Positions 16,836-24,489 of a stretch of 64,000 nt of DNA are shown piece by piece; within the stretch, counting starts at the first letter, position 1, and every line of letters starts with the position of its first letter. Position numbers and translations under genes: made by a program. The notes below the pieces were generated by a model that had not been told where the DNA came from, did no database searches, and worked only from the letters and a program-made list of their open reading frames with translations. Source of the DNA: Lachnospiraceae bacterium (GTDB lineage Bacteria > Bacillota > Clostridia > Lachnospirales > Lachnospiraceae); NCBI GenBank assembly GCA_017614155.1, contig JAGACK010000004.1:1-64000 (forward strand). The letters are read 5' to 3'.

Positions 16836-16910
16836 TTCGAAAATATGTTCGAATTTTCTATTGACATTCGAAAATATGTTCGATATAATCAAAATCAGAA
16901 CAGATGTTCG
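16836..16910. promoter_or_regulatory. Three LexA boxes upstream of yneA
   Basis: TTCGAAAATATGTTCGA occurs identically at 16836-16852 and 16867-16883. A third box, GAACAGATGTTCG, is at 16898-16910. All match the GAAC-N4-GTTC type operator. The second copy fills the promoter spacer and the third lies at the expected start of the transcript, so LexA would block polymerase directly. Confidence 0.88.
16861..16889 (+). promoter_or_regulatory. Consensus promoter of yneA
   Basis: TTGACA (16861-16866), a 17-base spacer and TATAAT (16884-16889) make a perfect housekeeping promoter. It is strong by sequence and therefore probably kept silent by the LexA boxes in and around it. Confidence 0.92.
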
Positions 16911-16934
16911 CATCCATGTGAAGGAGGAAATGCG

Positions 16935-17300
16935 ATGAAAAATACAGGATCAAGAGTTTTGAGAAGGGCAAAGCTTCGCAGGCAGAGAGCGATCCGCCGC
17001 AGAGTTTTCATGTTCGCCGCGGTTTTCGCAGTCATCACCCTCATCGTGACAGCCTCCATTTCAACCCGCTCATTCGCGGATGAGAAGACACCGGCCGGCG
17101 GCCGTTCAAAATACTACAGGAGCATCGAGATAAAAAAAGGCGACACCCTTTACAGTATCGCCGCTTCCTACATATCCTCCGAATACTCCGGGACAGGTGA
17201 ATACATCGATGAGGTCGTCAGACTGAACAGCCTCGATGACATAAACAGCATCCATGCCGGTGATCATCTTATCGTGCCCTATTTCTACGCAATGAAATGA
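16935..17300 (+). CDS. yneA: SOS-induced LysM membrane protein, YneA-like division inhibitor
   Basis: The start is ATG 16935 after AAGGAGG; 121 residues. The very basic N-terminus (about 20 residues with many Arg) is followed by a membrane segment (about 24-42), a short linker and a LysM domain from about 62 (IEIKKGDTLYSIAASY...LIVPYF). LysM domains bind peptidoglycan. In Bacillus the divergently placed lexA neighbour YneA, with the same layout, delays division during SOS by acting at the wall. The match in layout, position and three LexA boxes makes the same role likely; sequence identity to YneA is not assessed. It is the only plus-strand gene between 13.6 kb and the right edge. Confidence 0.85.
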   Translation: MKNTGSRVLRRAKLRRQRAIRRRVFMFAAVFAVITLIVTASISTRSFADEKTPAGGRSKYYRSIEIKKGDTLYSIAASYISSEYSGTGEYIDEVVRLNSLDDINSIHAGDHLIVPYFYAMK

Positions 17301-17304
17301 ATGC

Positions 17305-17631
17305 TCACTTCTTCCAGATCCTTTCAATGTCGTAGAAATCACGCCCCTCTTTCGTGAAAATGTGGATGATGATGTCGTTGTAGTCCATCAGTATCCACAG
17401 GGTACCCTCCTGAGGCCTTCCCTCTACATTCTTTGGTACGATGCCGTTTTTTCCAAGTCTCTCCTCCACGGCATCTACCAGGGCCTCAAGCTGGTTTTTA
17501 TTATTTGCTGTCGCAAGTATGAAATAATCAGCTATCTCAGTCAGTGAAGAAACATCCATCACCTTCACATCTTCTGCTTTTTTATCCTCCAGAGCCGATA
17601 CGGCAATATCAGCCTTTTCTTTTGCTTCCAC
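17305..17631 (-). CDS. rsfS: Ribosome silencing factor RsfS
   Basis: This 108-residue protein has the family core DVSSLTEIADYFILATANNKNQLEALVDAVEE and the ending GTLWILMDYNDIIIHIFTKEGRDFYDIERIW. RsfS binds L14 of the large ribosomal subunit and blocks subunit joining when nutrients are low. The start is a GTG at 17631 that overlaps the yqeK stop by one base, with AGGAGAG upstream. This is the usual nadD-yqeK-rsfS order. Confidence 0.95.
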   Translation of the reverse strand: MEAKEKADIAVSALEDKKAEDVKVMDVSSLTEIADYFILATANNKNQLEALVDAVEERLGKNGIVPKNVEGRPQEGTLWILMDYNDIIIHIFTKEGRDFYDIERIWKK

Positions 17632-18209
17632 TATCCTTCTCTCCTCTTTTTGTAATACTCATATGTTTCCTTTGTCATGGGATCGATCTTTCCGCCTTTT
17701 CTGTCCAGATATTTCAGCGTGTCCGACAGTATCCTGTAGACTCCGCTGTCGAGATCCTCAAAAGCCTCCTGCCTGACCACTGCCAGATTCGGTGCTTCAC
17801 TCCTGTTCGGCTCGATATAGTCTGCCGTAAAGATGATCTTTTGAAGCAGCGACATCGCCGGCTCTCCCGTAGTATGGGTCCTTACCGAACTGATGATATC
17901 CTCATCTTCTATCCCGTATCTTTCCCTTGCCAGGTACGCTCCAAGCTTTGCGTGAACAAGTGACGGTATCTCCTGCTCCGACTTTGAAAGGCTGATACCG
18001 TATTCTTCACACATCCTGTACTTCTCATCATTTGGGATGCATTTTGCGCAGTCATGAAGGAGCCCTGCTATAAAAGCCTTTTCCGTATCTTCGCCATATC
18101 TCATGGCAAGAGCCGATGCGGTATATGCAACTCCCAGCGTATGTCTGTATCTTTCCTTGTCCAGACATTTCTTTATCTTTTTTTGAAGTTCCGTCGTGCT
18201 TTCTTTCAT
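17631..18209 (-). CDS. yqeK: HD-domain hydrolase YqeK
   Basis: This 192-residue protein has HD motifs HTLGVAYTA, GLLHDCAK and HAKLGAY, plus HTTGEPAMSLLQKIIFTADYIEP. YqeK proteins are bis(5'-nucleosyl)-tetraphosphatases that hydrolyse Ap4A symmetrically. It lies between nadD (3-base gap) and rsfS (1-base overlap). Confidence 0.95.
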   Translation of the reverse strand: MKESTTELQKKIKKCLDKERYRHTLGVAYTASALAMRYGEDTEKAFIAGLLHDCAKCIPNDEKYRMCEEYGISLSKSEQEIPSLVHAKLGAYLARERYGIEDEDIISSVRTHTTGEPAMSLLQKIIFTADYIEPNRSEAPNLAVVRQEAFEDLDSGVYRILSDTLKYLDRKGGKIDPMTKETYEYYKKRREG

Positions 18210-18212
18210 GCC

Positions 18213-18806
18213 TTACCTGTAAAGACCGTTTTCCCTGATGTATTCCTCCACCGGATCCGGCAGATAATACTTCACCGATCTTCCTTTTTTCAGATAATCC
18301 CTTATCATCTCCGATGATATATCGATCCTTGGTGCTTCAAGTATATCGATTTCAGCGCCATAGTCACTCTCATACGAAAGCTTGAGGGTATACAGCTTGC
18401 CGGCATAATTCCTGGAAGCCGCCACTATCCGCGCAAGCGAGAATATCTTCTGCGGATCCTTGAATTTCGGCAGCTCGGCAAATGAATCCATGCCTGCGAT
18501 ATAATAGAACTCATCTTCCGGAAACATGCTTTTAAGCTCTTCAAGCGTATCGCAGGTGTATGAATTCCCGGGTCTTTTCGTCTCTATATCAAGTACCGTA
18601 AAATGATCGTTTCCCCTGCAGGCCAGCTCGCACATACGAAACCTCACCGAAGCATCGGGCATTATTATATCATCCTTGAAGTATGACCTGCCGCTCGGTA
18701 TGATAAATACCCTGTCAAGACCGAACCTGCTGTAAGCCTGTTCCGCAAGTATCATATGACCCATATGTATGGGATTGAATGTGCCTCCGAGAATACCTGT
18801 TTTCAT
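18213..18806 (-). CDS. nadD: Nicotinate-nucleotide adenylyltransferase
   Basis: This 197-residue protein opens with the nucleotidyltransferase signature GILGGTFNPIHMGHM and ends with PRIDISSEMIRDYLKKGRSVKYYLPDPVEEYI (the ISSTxIR-type motif). It converts nicotinate mononucleotide and ATP to deamido-NAD in NAD synthesis. It is part of the yhbY-nadD-yqeK-rsfS run. Confidence 0.97.
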   Translation of the reverse strand: MKTGILGGTFNPIHMGHMILAEQAYSRFGLDRVFIIPSGRSYFKDDIIMPDASVRFRMCELACRGNDHFTVLDIETKRPGNSYTCDTLEELKSMFPEDEFYYIAGMDSFAELPKFKDPQKIFSLARIVAASRNYAGKLYTLKLSYESDYGAEIDILEAPRIDISSEMIRDYLKKGRSVKYYLPDPVEEYIRENGLYR

Positions 18807-18850
18807 CTCATTCCCCCTGCTGTTTATGAGACGCTTAAACGTCTTGTCTG

Positions 18851-19144
18851 CTACGGCAGTCTGATGAGGGGTTTATCCTTGTTCGGCCTGTACAGAACTA
18901 TCTTTTTCCCAATGACATGCACCAGCGTGGAGTGTGTCCTTTCAGACAGTGTCACTGCTATCTCTTTTACATCATCGGGACAGTTCTTTAATACACCGAC
19001 CTTGATAAGTTCTCTTTTTTCAAGCGCTTCATCAGCCGCCTTTACATATTCGGGCGAAAGAGATCCCTTCCCGATCTGCAGGATGGTATCCATCGTCATG
19101 GCAAGGCTTCGAAGATATGCTCTTTGTGAACTGGTCAATTTCAT
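18851..19144 (-). CDS. yhbY: YhbY-type CRM-domain RNA-binding protein
   Basis: This 97-residue protein has the CRM/YhbY fold signature (LTSSQRAYLRSLA at the N-terminus, IGKGSLSPEYV, LVHVIGKKIVLYRP at the end). Family members associate with the pre-50S ribosome. ATG 19144 is chosen because the AGGTGA site, which overlaps the obgE stop, is placed for it; a GTG three codons upstream is less well placed. Confidence 0.93.
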   Translation of the reverse strand: MKLTSSQRAYLRSLAMTMDTILQIGKGSLSPEYVKAADEALEKRELIKVGVLKNCPDDVKEIAVTLSERTHSTLVHVIGKKIVLYRPNKDKPLIRLP

Positions 19145-19149
19145 GTTTA

Positions 19150-20430
19150 TCACCTGTAATAATCAAACGAATGTCCATACATCCGCACAGTATCGCCTTC
19201 ATTTATCCCCAGGGCTTCCAGCTGTCCGAGGATATCATTATCCTTCAGGAATTTCTGAAAGAACAGAAATCCCTTTTCCGACTGAAGATTCGTATAGCCC
19301 AGCATCTTTTCTATCCTCGGGCCCTCTACTACATAAACACCTTCTTTTTCATCATAGGAAACTGTAAAAGGCTCCTCTCCCGGTCTGTCAAATTCCGGGA
19401 AGTATTCCTGTTCAAAAACTGCTCCGGGCTCCCTGTGCTCTTTTACGAGTCCGTCCACATAGTAAAGAAGATCGTTTATGCCTTCGCCTGTAACGGCACT
19501 TATCGGAAAGACCTTAGTCCCGTCTTTTTCAAACTCGTTTTTAAGCCTTTTGATCACTTCTTCTTTGTCGGAAGCGACATCAAGCTTGTTCGCTGCTATG
19601 ACCTGGACCTTTTTTGTTATATCTACCTTATAGGAAGAAAGCTCCCTGTTTATGGCATGTATATCCTCCACCGGATCCCTTCCCTCAACAGATGCGGCAT
19701 CTACCAGATGTATGAGAACCCTGGTCCTTTCTATGTGCCTTAAAAAATCAAGTCCGAGGCCTGCCCCGTCCGAAGCGCCCTCTATGAGGCCCGGGATATC
19801 GGCTATAACAAAGCCGCCGCCCTCGATATCGACAACTCCCAGGTTCGGCTCAAGGGTTGTGAAATGATAATCGGCGATCTTCGGTCTGGCATTTGTTACC
19901 CTCGACAGAAAGGTGGATTTGCCGACATTCGGAAACCCTACCAGTCCCACATCCGCAATGCATTTAAGCTCTAAGGAAACCTCAAGCTGCATTGCTTCCT
20001 GTCCGGGTTTTGCATACTGCGGCACCTGCATGGTCGAGGTTGCAAAATGCATGTTTCCTATGCCGCCTTTGCCTCCTTTCAGGATCATGAACTTCTCGGT
20101 ATCGCCCGACATGTCAATTATCACCTTGCCGGACTTTGATTCCCTGATGACTGTCCCTTCGGGCACCTTCAGATAAATATCCTGACCGTTCTTTCCGTGG
20201 CATTTGTTTTTTCCGCCCTCCTGCCCGTCAGTCGCGGAAAATGACCTTTTGAACCTGTAATCGCGCAGGGTGTTCATGCCTTTGTCAACTACAAAATAGA
20301 CGCTGCCGCCGTCACCGCCGTCACCGCCGTCCGGGCCTCCAGCCGCCACAAACTTCTCACGATGGAAGCTCACATGTCCATCGCCGCCTTTTCCCGATCT
20401 GATCTTTATCACCGCCTGATCGGCAAACAT
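19150..20430 (-). CDS. obgE: Obg GTPase, ribosome assembly factor
   Basis: This 426-residue protein has the glycine-rich Obg domain (GGDGGDGGSVYF), then the G domain with GFPNVGKST, the switch DIPGLIEGA and NKLD, and a C-terminal OCT domain. It is essential in ribosome assembly and stress signalling. It follows rpmA but is separated from it by a strong terminator, so it starts its own transcript towards yhbY-nadD-yqeK-rsfS. Confidence 0.98.
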   Translation of the reverse strand: MFADQAVIKIRSGKGGDGHVSFHREKFVAAGGPDGGDGGDGGSVYFVVDKGMNTLRDYRFKRSFSATDGQEGGKNKCHGKNGQDIYLKVPEGTVIRESKSGKVIIDMSGDTEKFMILKGGKGGIGNMHFATSTMQVPQYAKPGQEAMQLEVSLELKCIADVGLVGFPNVGKSTFLSRVTNARPKIADYHFTTLEPNLGVVDIEGGGFVIADIPGLIEGASDGAGLGLDFLRHIERTRVLIHLVDAASVEGRDPVEDIHAINRELSSYKVDITKKVQVIAANKLDVASDKEEVIKRLKNEFEKDGTKVFPISAVTGEGINDLLYYVDGLVKEHREPGAVFEQEYFPEFDRPGEEPFTVSYDEKEGVYVVEGPRIEKMLGYTNLQSEKGFLFFQKFLKDNDILGQLEALGINEGDTVRMYGHSFDYYR

Positions 20431-20478
20431 AACAAAACCTCCGGATACGGCAGACTAAAGCGCTGCCGCATTAAAACA

Positions 20479-20503
20479 AGTCCCGGACCAAATGTCCGGG
20501 ACT
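20479..20503 (-). terminator. Terminator after rpmA
   Basis: A perfect ten-base-pair stem (AGTCCCGGAC / GTCCGGGACT, five-base loop) is followed on the minus strand by TTGTTTT. It ends the rplU-prp-rpmA operon. Confidence 0.9.
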
Positions 20504-20511
20504 AAAGATCA

Positions 20512-20799
20512 TTACTTTGCTTCGACTTCGTAAACGCTCGCCTGTTTTCTGAATTTGTCCTTTCTCTCAAAACGAAGGACTCCGTCGATCAGAGCGTAAA
20601 GTGTATCATCTCCGCCACGGCCCACATTCTTGCCGGGATGGATATGGGTGCCGCGCTGTCTGTAAATGATGTTTCCGGCCTTTACAAACTGTCCGTCGGC
20701 TCTCTTTGCTCCCAGTCTTTTTGCCTCGGAATCACGGCCGTTCTTGGTCGATCCGACTCCCTTTTTATGAGCGAAGAATTGAAGATCGTATCTTAACAT
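20512..20799 (-). CDS. rpmA: Ribosomal protein L27 with Prp-cleavable N-terminus
   Basis: The start is ATG 20799 (GGGAGG upstream); 95 residues. The N-terminus [10 protein letters not shown] precedes the conserved [14 protein letters not shown]. In Bacillota this extension is removed by the Prp protease after FFA, exposing the N-terminus that reaches the peptidyl-transferase centre. Prp is encoded by the adjacent gene. Confidence 0.98.
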   Translation of the reverse strand: MLRYDLQFFAHKKGVGSTKNGRDSEAKRLGAKRADGQFVKAGNIIYRQRGTHIHPGKNVGRGGDDTLYALIDGVLRFERKDKFRKQASVYEVEAK

Positions 20800-20816
20800 C
20801 TCCTGCCTCCCTTTCA

Positions 20817-21146
20817 TCAAATAAAGCTATCTTCAAGTTTCAGATAATCACTGCCATATTCATCTTCTATCCCTCTGATCCCGAGGAAATAGGTATCAAG
20901 CAGAAGTCCTGCTTTTTCCGAAGGCTCCTCCTTAAAGATGCATTCTATCCGCCCCTTCTTTTCATCCACATCCACGATCGTCTCCTCATCCGGGAGAAAG
21001 GTTTCAAATGCATTTACCGTATTGATCGTAAGTATGGAAACAGCTGCGCAGACAACATCTTTTCCGGCGCTTTCAAACATCGCATGTCCTTCTGTCTGAA
21101 AGCCGTACACTTTTCCGTTTTTTCGGATGGCCTTTACTCTAATCAT
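20817..21146 (-). CDS. prp: Ribosomal-processing cysteine protease Prp
   Basis: This 109-residue protein has the catalytic His in [12 protein letters not shown] and the catalytic Cys in [10 protein letters not shown], the Prp dyad. It cleaves the N-terminal extension of L27, encoded next door. The order rplU-prp-rpmA is the standard Bacillota arrangement. No clear ribosome site precedes the ATG. Confidence 0.95.
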   Translation of the reverse strand: MIRVKAIRKNGKVYGFQTEGHAMFESAGKDVVCAAVSILTINTVNAFETFLPDEETIVDVDEKKGRIECIFKEEPSEKAGLLLDTYFLGIRGIEDEYGSDYLKLEDSFI

Positions 21147-21170
21147 ATGACAGGATCGGTATTTTCACAA

Positions 21171-21479
21171 TTAAGCATTGATCTTGTCGATCTTCACTTC
21201 CGTGTATGCTTGCCTGTGTCCGTTCTTTTTGTGATAACCGCTCTTGTTCTTGTACTTGTAAACGATGACCTTTTTTCCTCTGCCCTGCTTTGTTACCTTT
21301 CCGGCAACAGATGCTTTTTCGATCGTGGGATTCCCGACCGTGAGCTTGTCATCGCCTATTGCAAGAACTTCTTCAAATGTTACGGTCTCACCTTCTTCGG
21401 CTTTGAGCTTTTCTACACGGATCACGTCGCCTTCGCTTACCTTGTACTGCTTTCCGCCTGTTGCAATAATAGCGTACAT
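21171..21479 (-). CDS. rplU: Ribosomal protein L21
   Basis: The start is ATG 21479 behind AAGGAGGTG; 102 residues. It begins [18 protein letters not shown] and ends with [14 protein letters not shown], both L21 signatures. It is the first gene of the L21-Prp-L27 operon, which is preceded by a structured leader. Confidence 0.98.
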   Translation of the reverse strand: MYAIIATGGKQYKVSEGDVIRVEKLKAEEGETVTFEEVLAIGDDKLTVGNPTIEKASVAGKVTKQGRGKKVIVYKYKNKSGYHKKNGHRQAYTEVKIDKINA

Positions 21480-21590
21480 TCGGCACACCTCCTTATCCTG
21501 ATCTCGCTGTTTTCGGTGGGCTCATAAAAACAAGCCACTTCTACCTTTCCATGCGGCATACCGTCAAATGATACCAACACAGCCCGTTTT
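21480..21590 (-). ncRNA. Probable L21 leader (autoregulatory 5' region)
   Basis: The 110 bases upstream of rplU contain a hairpin (GTGGCT / AGCCCAC, 21516-21538) on the minus strand shortly before the ribosome site. Its position fits the known L21 leader of Bacillota. The consensus itself was not checked base by base. Confidence 0.5.
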
Positions 21591-21592
21591 TG

Positions 21593-23113
21593 TCAAGTAC
21601 CGGTATACTTAAGGCTTCTTCTCTTTATCTTTTGCGAATCGGTCTTTTCAAACCCGGTATTCCTTATGCGCAGTTTTGTGATACGTTTGCCCGGAGGAAG
21701 AGTGCTGTTTATCTCCTCTGCCGCCTTTTCGAGAAGCTTTTCGGCCCTCCCCGCAAACTCCGGATACGGATAAACCTCCGCCGTTATCCCTTCCCCCTCC
21801 TGACAGACCATAACCTCGCTGATCCAGTCATAGTCCGCAAATCGGTTCTCAAGTTCCTCAGGTGAGAGATTTTCTCCGTTGCTGAGTATGATCAGATTTT
21901 TTTTCCGTCCCGTAATATATACATGCTCATCCTTCACATACCCAAGATCCCCGGTCTTCAGCCACCCGTCTGAAGTAAACATTTCGCTTGTAGCTTCTTC
22001 ATCATTATAATAACCCATCATGACGGATGGACTCTTTACCTGTATCTCACCGTCAACGATACGTATCCTGCAGTTTTTGACAACCCTTCCGGTGTCATTA
22101 CCGGTTGAGGGATCGGCTGTGCTTGAAGAAGATATCCTTGGTGAACATTCCGTCATGCCGTAGCCCTGAAGCAACGGTATCCCCATTTCTTCATATGCTT
22201 CGACAAGCTTTGGAGAAAGATAGGCTCCTCCGCAAAAGATAACGCGCAGTCTCCCACCGAAAACATTCTCTCTGACATCCTTAACGGGCATCAGTGGATC
22301 TGTCTTTTTTGCAACGATCATCCTCCTGTAAAGGGTCTGTGCGATCTGCGGTACAAAGAGCATCATGGTAGGCCGGAAAAGTTTTATATCCTGCATCAGA
22401 TGCATGGGAGAATCATTGAAGCAAAGCGTTGCGCCATACCTAAGGGAAAGCAGCACATCGCAGGTCAGGCAGTACGCATGGTGAACAGGAAGGACAGAAA
22501 GCAGGATATCATTTTCATCTCCTTCATTGTCGCAGCAAAAAACATTATCAATGAGATTCGCATGGGATAGCATCACGCCTTTGCGCTTTCCCGTTGTACC
22601 GGAGGTATAAAGGATACATGCACGATCCGAAGGCTTTGGGGTTTTATCTTCCGCAAAACTGTTTGCCGACAGAATCTCACCGACAGAGAAAACACCCTCA
22701 GCCGGATCAAGACATACGTATGTGATGATCTGCGGACATGATCTTTTTATCGAGTCAAGTTTTTCCAAAAAACTCCTGTCATAAAAAAGAGCCGTAACAT
22801 CCGCCCGGTTCAGATCATCGCAAATATCATCCAACGAAAGACGGGGATTTACGGGAACAGCAACATGTGCTCCGCACATTGACCCGAGCAGAACAGTTAT
22901 ACAAAAGATGCCTGACGAGGATATGATACCCGCATGGACCCGCTCCCCGTTTTTTTTCGACAGAAATGATGCCACCTTACGGACATCACAAAAAAACTCC
23001 TGAAAGGTCTTTGAGATAACCGCGCCTTTTTTATCCTTTTCACAAAGATAAACCTTTTCAGGACGTTTCGTAGCCGCACTGCTCAAAAGATCCCTTACTG
23101 TACTTATATTCAC
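21593..23113 (-). CDS. Acyl-AMP ligase (ANL superfamily), last gene of the RiPP cluster
   Basis: This 506-residue adenylate-forming enzyme has the P-loop ILYTSGTTGKRKGVMLSH, the motif GYGMTECSP, the GWLKTGDLGYV Asp and the hinge ITGRKKNLIILSNGENLSPEE. The catalytic Lys of the C-terminal domain is in KTDSQKIKR. It resembles fatty-acid ligases more than NRPS domains, but substrate cannot be read by eye. The start is a GTG that overlaps the stop of the adjacent acyl carrier protein gene, with AGGTGA six bases away. A ligase coupled to an ACP suggests it activates an acid and loads it on that ACP. In this cluster the acyl group may be destined for the peptide. A 100-base gap with the L21 leader separates it from rplU. 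Confidence 0.88.
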   Translation of the reverse strand: MNISTVRDLLSSAATKRPEKVYLCEKDKKGAVISKTFQEFFCDVRKVASFLSKKNGERVHAGIISSSGIFCITVLLGSMCGAHVAVPVNPRLSLDDICDDLNRADVTALFYDRSFLEKLDSIKRSCPQIITYVCLDPAEGVFSVGEILSANSFAEDKTPKPSDRACILYTSGTTGKRKGVMLSHANLIDNVFCCDNEGDENDILLSVLPVHHAYCLTCDVLLSLRYGATLCFNDSPMHLMQDIKLFRPTMMLFVPQIAQTLYRRMIVAKKTDPLMPVKDVRENVFGGRLRVIFCGGAYLSPKLVEAYEEMGIPLLQGYGMTECSPRISSSSTADPSTGNDTGRVVKNCRIRIVDGEIQVKSPSVMMGYYNDEEATSEMFTSDGWLKTGDLGYVKDEHVYITGRKKNLIILSNGENLSPEELENRFADYDWISEVMVCQEGEGITAEVYPYPEFAGRAEKLLEKAAEEINSTLPPGKRITKLRIRNTGFEKTDSQKIKRRSLKYTGT

Positions 23114-23346
23114 TTATCTTCACCTTTTAGTTCCCTGATCCGTTTTATCACATCATTTACCGTGACAATTCCCATGAGCATATCTTCATCCACAATAATA
23201 CCGAATTCCTCTTCAACATCACTCATGATCACCAGCACATCAAACGATGTAAGAGCGAGTTCTTCAACAAGCTTTGAATCCCCGTTGATGCTTTCCGGAT
23301 CTGCCTCCGTATATCGCGCTATTATCTCTTTTACTTTTTCGGGCAT
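23110..23346 (-). CDS. Acyl carrier protein of the RiPP cluster
   Basis: This 78-residue protein has an acyl-carrier four-helix pattern: EKVKEIIARYTEADPESINGDSKLVEELALTSFDVL. The phosphopantetheine serine is in LTSFD, a variant of the usual DSLD. It is short, acidic and stand-alone. It overlaps the downstream ligase gene by four bases. It is not the housekeeping AcpP, which would sit with fatty-acid genes and keep DSL. It is most likely the private carrier of the ligase. Confidence 0.88.
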   Translation of the reverse strand: MPEKVKEIIARYTEADPESINGDSKLVEELALTSFDVLVIMSDVEEEFGIIVDEDMLMGIVTVNDVIKRIRELKGEDK

Positions 23347-23369
23347 TTCCTCTTTCCTTCAACACTTTC

Positions 23370-24038
23370 CTATAATACAGACGACCAGACAGTTATCAGA
23401 GCGTCATATATCCCGTGAGCCAGTATCAGTGACAGAAGCGAACAGGATCTTATCTTAGATCTGAAAAGGCAGAATAATACGCCTAAAACAGCCGTCATAA
23501 ACATCTGGAGTACATTTCCGCCAAACAGATGAAACAAGCCAAAAAGAGCTGATGAGCCGATCACAGCCACGCTCTCCCTTCCGCTGATCTCAAATATTCT
23601 TTTGAATATGAAGCCTCGGAATACAAGCTCTTCGGAAAAGGCTACAGCCAGTATACAGTAGGCAAATTCAAAGACAAACTGCCAGATGCCGCTGTAGCGA
23701 TGTCCGTTATCAACATATTCACCGAAGCCCGCAAGATGAGGCAGCACGGTAAAAACAGCAGACATACCGATACCAAGAGCTATCCCGGTGATCACCTGGA
23801 AATGTACATTTTTTTTATCGAGGATATAATCCTTAATTCCTTCCCTTTCAATAAAAACAAGGATCAGGGGAATAATCGCAATGAGCCAGTAGCTTATAAA
23901 CATAGCGACAGTCCTTGCCGCAAGAGGGAGACTCATCAGAAAATGATCATTAAATGCAACCAGAGCAGCAAGTCCTGCCAGCGCCCCTAAAAAACCGACG
24001 GAAAGCCTTATCCATTCTTTTTTGTGTCCGTTCTTCAT
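23370..24038 (-). CDS. CPBP-family intramembrane protease
   Basis: This 222-residue protein has about six membrane segments and the CPBP (Abi) motifs EELVFRGFIF (EExxxR), FGLFHLFGG and LAHGIYDAL. Family members include glutamic-type intramembrane proteases used in prenyl-protein processing and in bacteriocin maturation or immunity. Its place between precursor 1 and the ACP gene suggests self-immunity or leader removal. The hairpin after precursor 1 lies directly upstream. Confidence 0.85.
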   Translation of the reverse strand: MKNGHKKEWIRLSVGFLGALAGLAALVAFNDHFLMSLPLAARTVAMFISYWLIAIIPLILVFIEREGIKDYILDKKNVHFQVITGIALGIGMSAVFTVLPHLAGFGEYVDNGHRYSGIWQFVFEFAYCILAVAFSEELVFRGFIFKRIFEISGRESVAVIGSSALFGLFHLFGGNVLQMFMTAVLGVLFCLFRSKIRSCSLLSLILAHGIYDALITVWSSVL

Positions 24039-24061
24039 AATCTATAATAAATCCTTTTAAA

Positions 24062-24095
24062 GACAGCAGGATATGCAAAAGCATATCCCGCTGTC
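24062..24095 (-). terminator. Strong hairpin after precursor 1
   Basis: A 15-bp stem with one mismatch (GACAGCGGGATATGC / GCATATCCTGCTGTC, loop TTTT) is followed by TTTAAAAGG. It lies between precursor 1 and the protease gene and shares the GCAGGATATG element with the hairpin after precursor 2. It probably protects or over-represents the precursor transcript while allowing some read-through. Confidence 0.8.
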
Positions 24096-24117
24096 CTTAA
24101 TACATTCTTAAAAATGC

Positions 24118-24429
24118 TTACTTTGTTACCTGACCTGCGCATCCGTTTGCAGCGCATGCATTTCCGCCGCATGATCCACCGGCCATAGCCATCAGCTCCT
24201 CCTCCGAGACTTCCTCGCCTGCAAACGGAGGAAGGAAGAATGTTGCCTGATATGCAGGATCCTGCTCGATGATGCGGATCTTGTAATCAGCAGGAATCTC
24301 CTTTCCGGTAGCCTTTGCGATAGCAGCATTGGGATTGGCGATAAGTTCCTTCCTGAAATTCTCATCAGTTACAGCCTTTGCAAGAAGATCCTGATAGCTC
24401 TTCTCCATTTCACTTTGTGTCCAGCTCAT
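24118..24429 (-). CDS. NHLP-leader RiPP precursor 1 (core with three Cys, one Lys)
   Basis: This 103-residue protein starts at ATG 24429 (GGAGG nine bases upstream). Residues 1-85 are a nitrile-hydratase-alpha-like leader: YQDLLAKAVTDENFRKELIANPNAAI, then the RIIEQDPAYQATFFLPP strand, then EEVSEEELMAMAGG. The double glycine 84-85 is the expected C39 cut site. The 18-residue core (86-103) has Cys87, Cys92 and Cys97 in C-x4-C-x4-C spacing and a single Lys at the very end. A second GG at 88-89 is an alternative cut site. The leader is the recognition element for the cluster enzymes. It is not a nitrile hydratase, since the metal site is absent. Confidence 0.9.
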   Translation of the reverse strand: MSWTQSEMEKSYQDLLAKAVTDENFRKELIANPNAAIAKATGKEIPADYKIRIIEQDPAYQATFFLPPFAGEEVSEEELMAMAGGSCGGNACAANGCAGQVTK

Positions 24430-24489
24430 AAATAATAACCTCCTTTATTAAAAAATAAATTACTACCCTTTTTAAACACACCCCGACGG

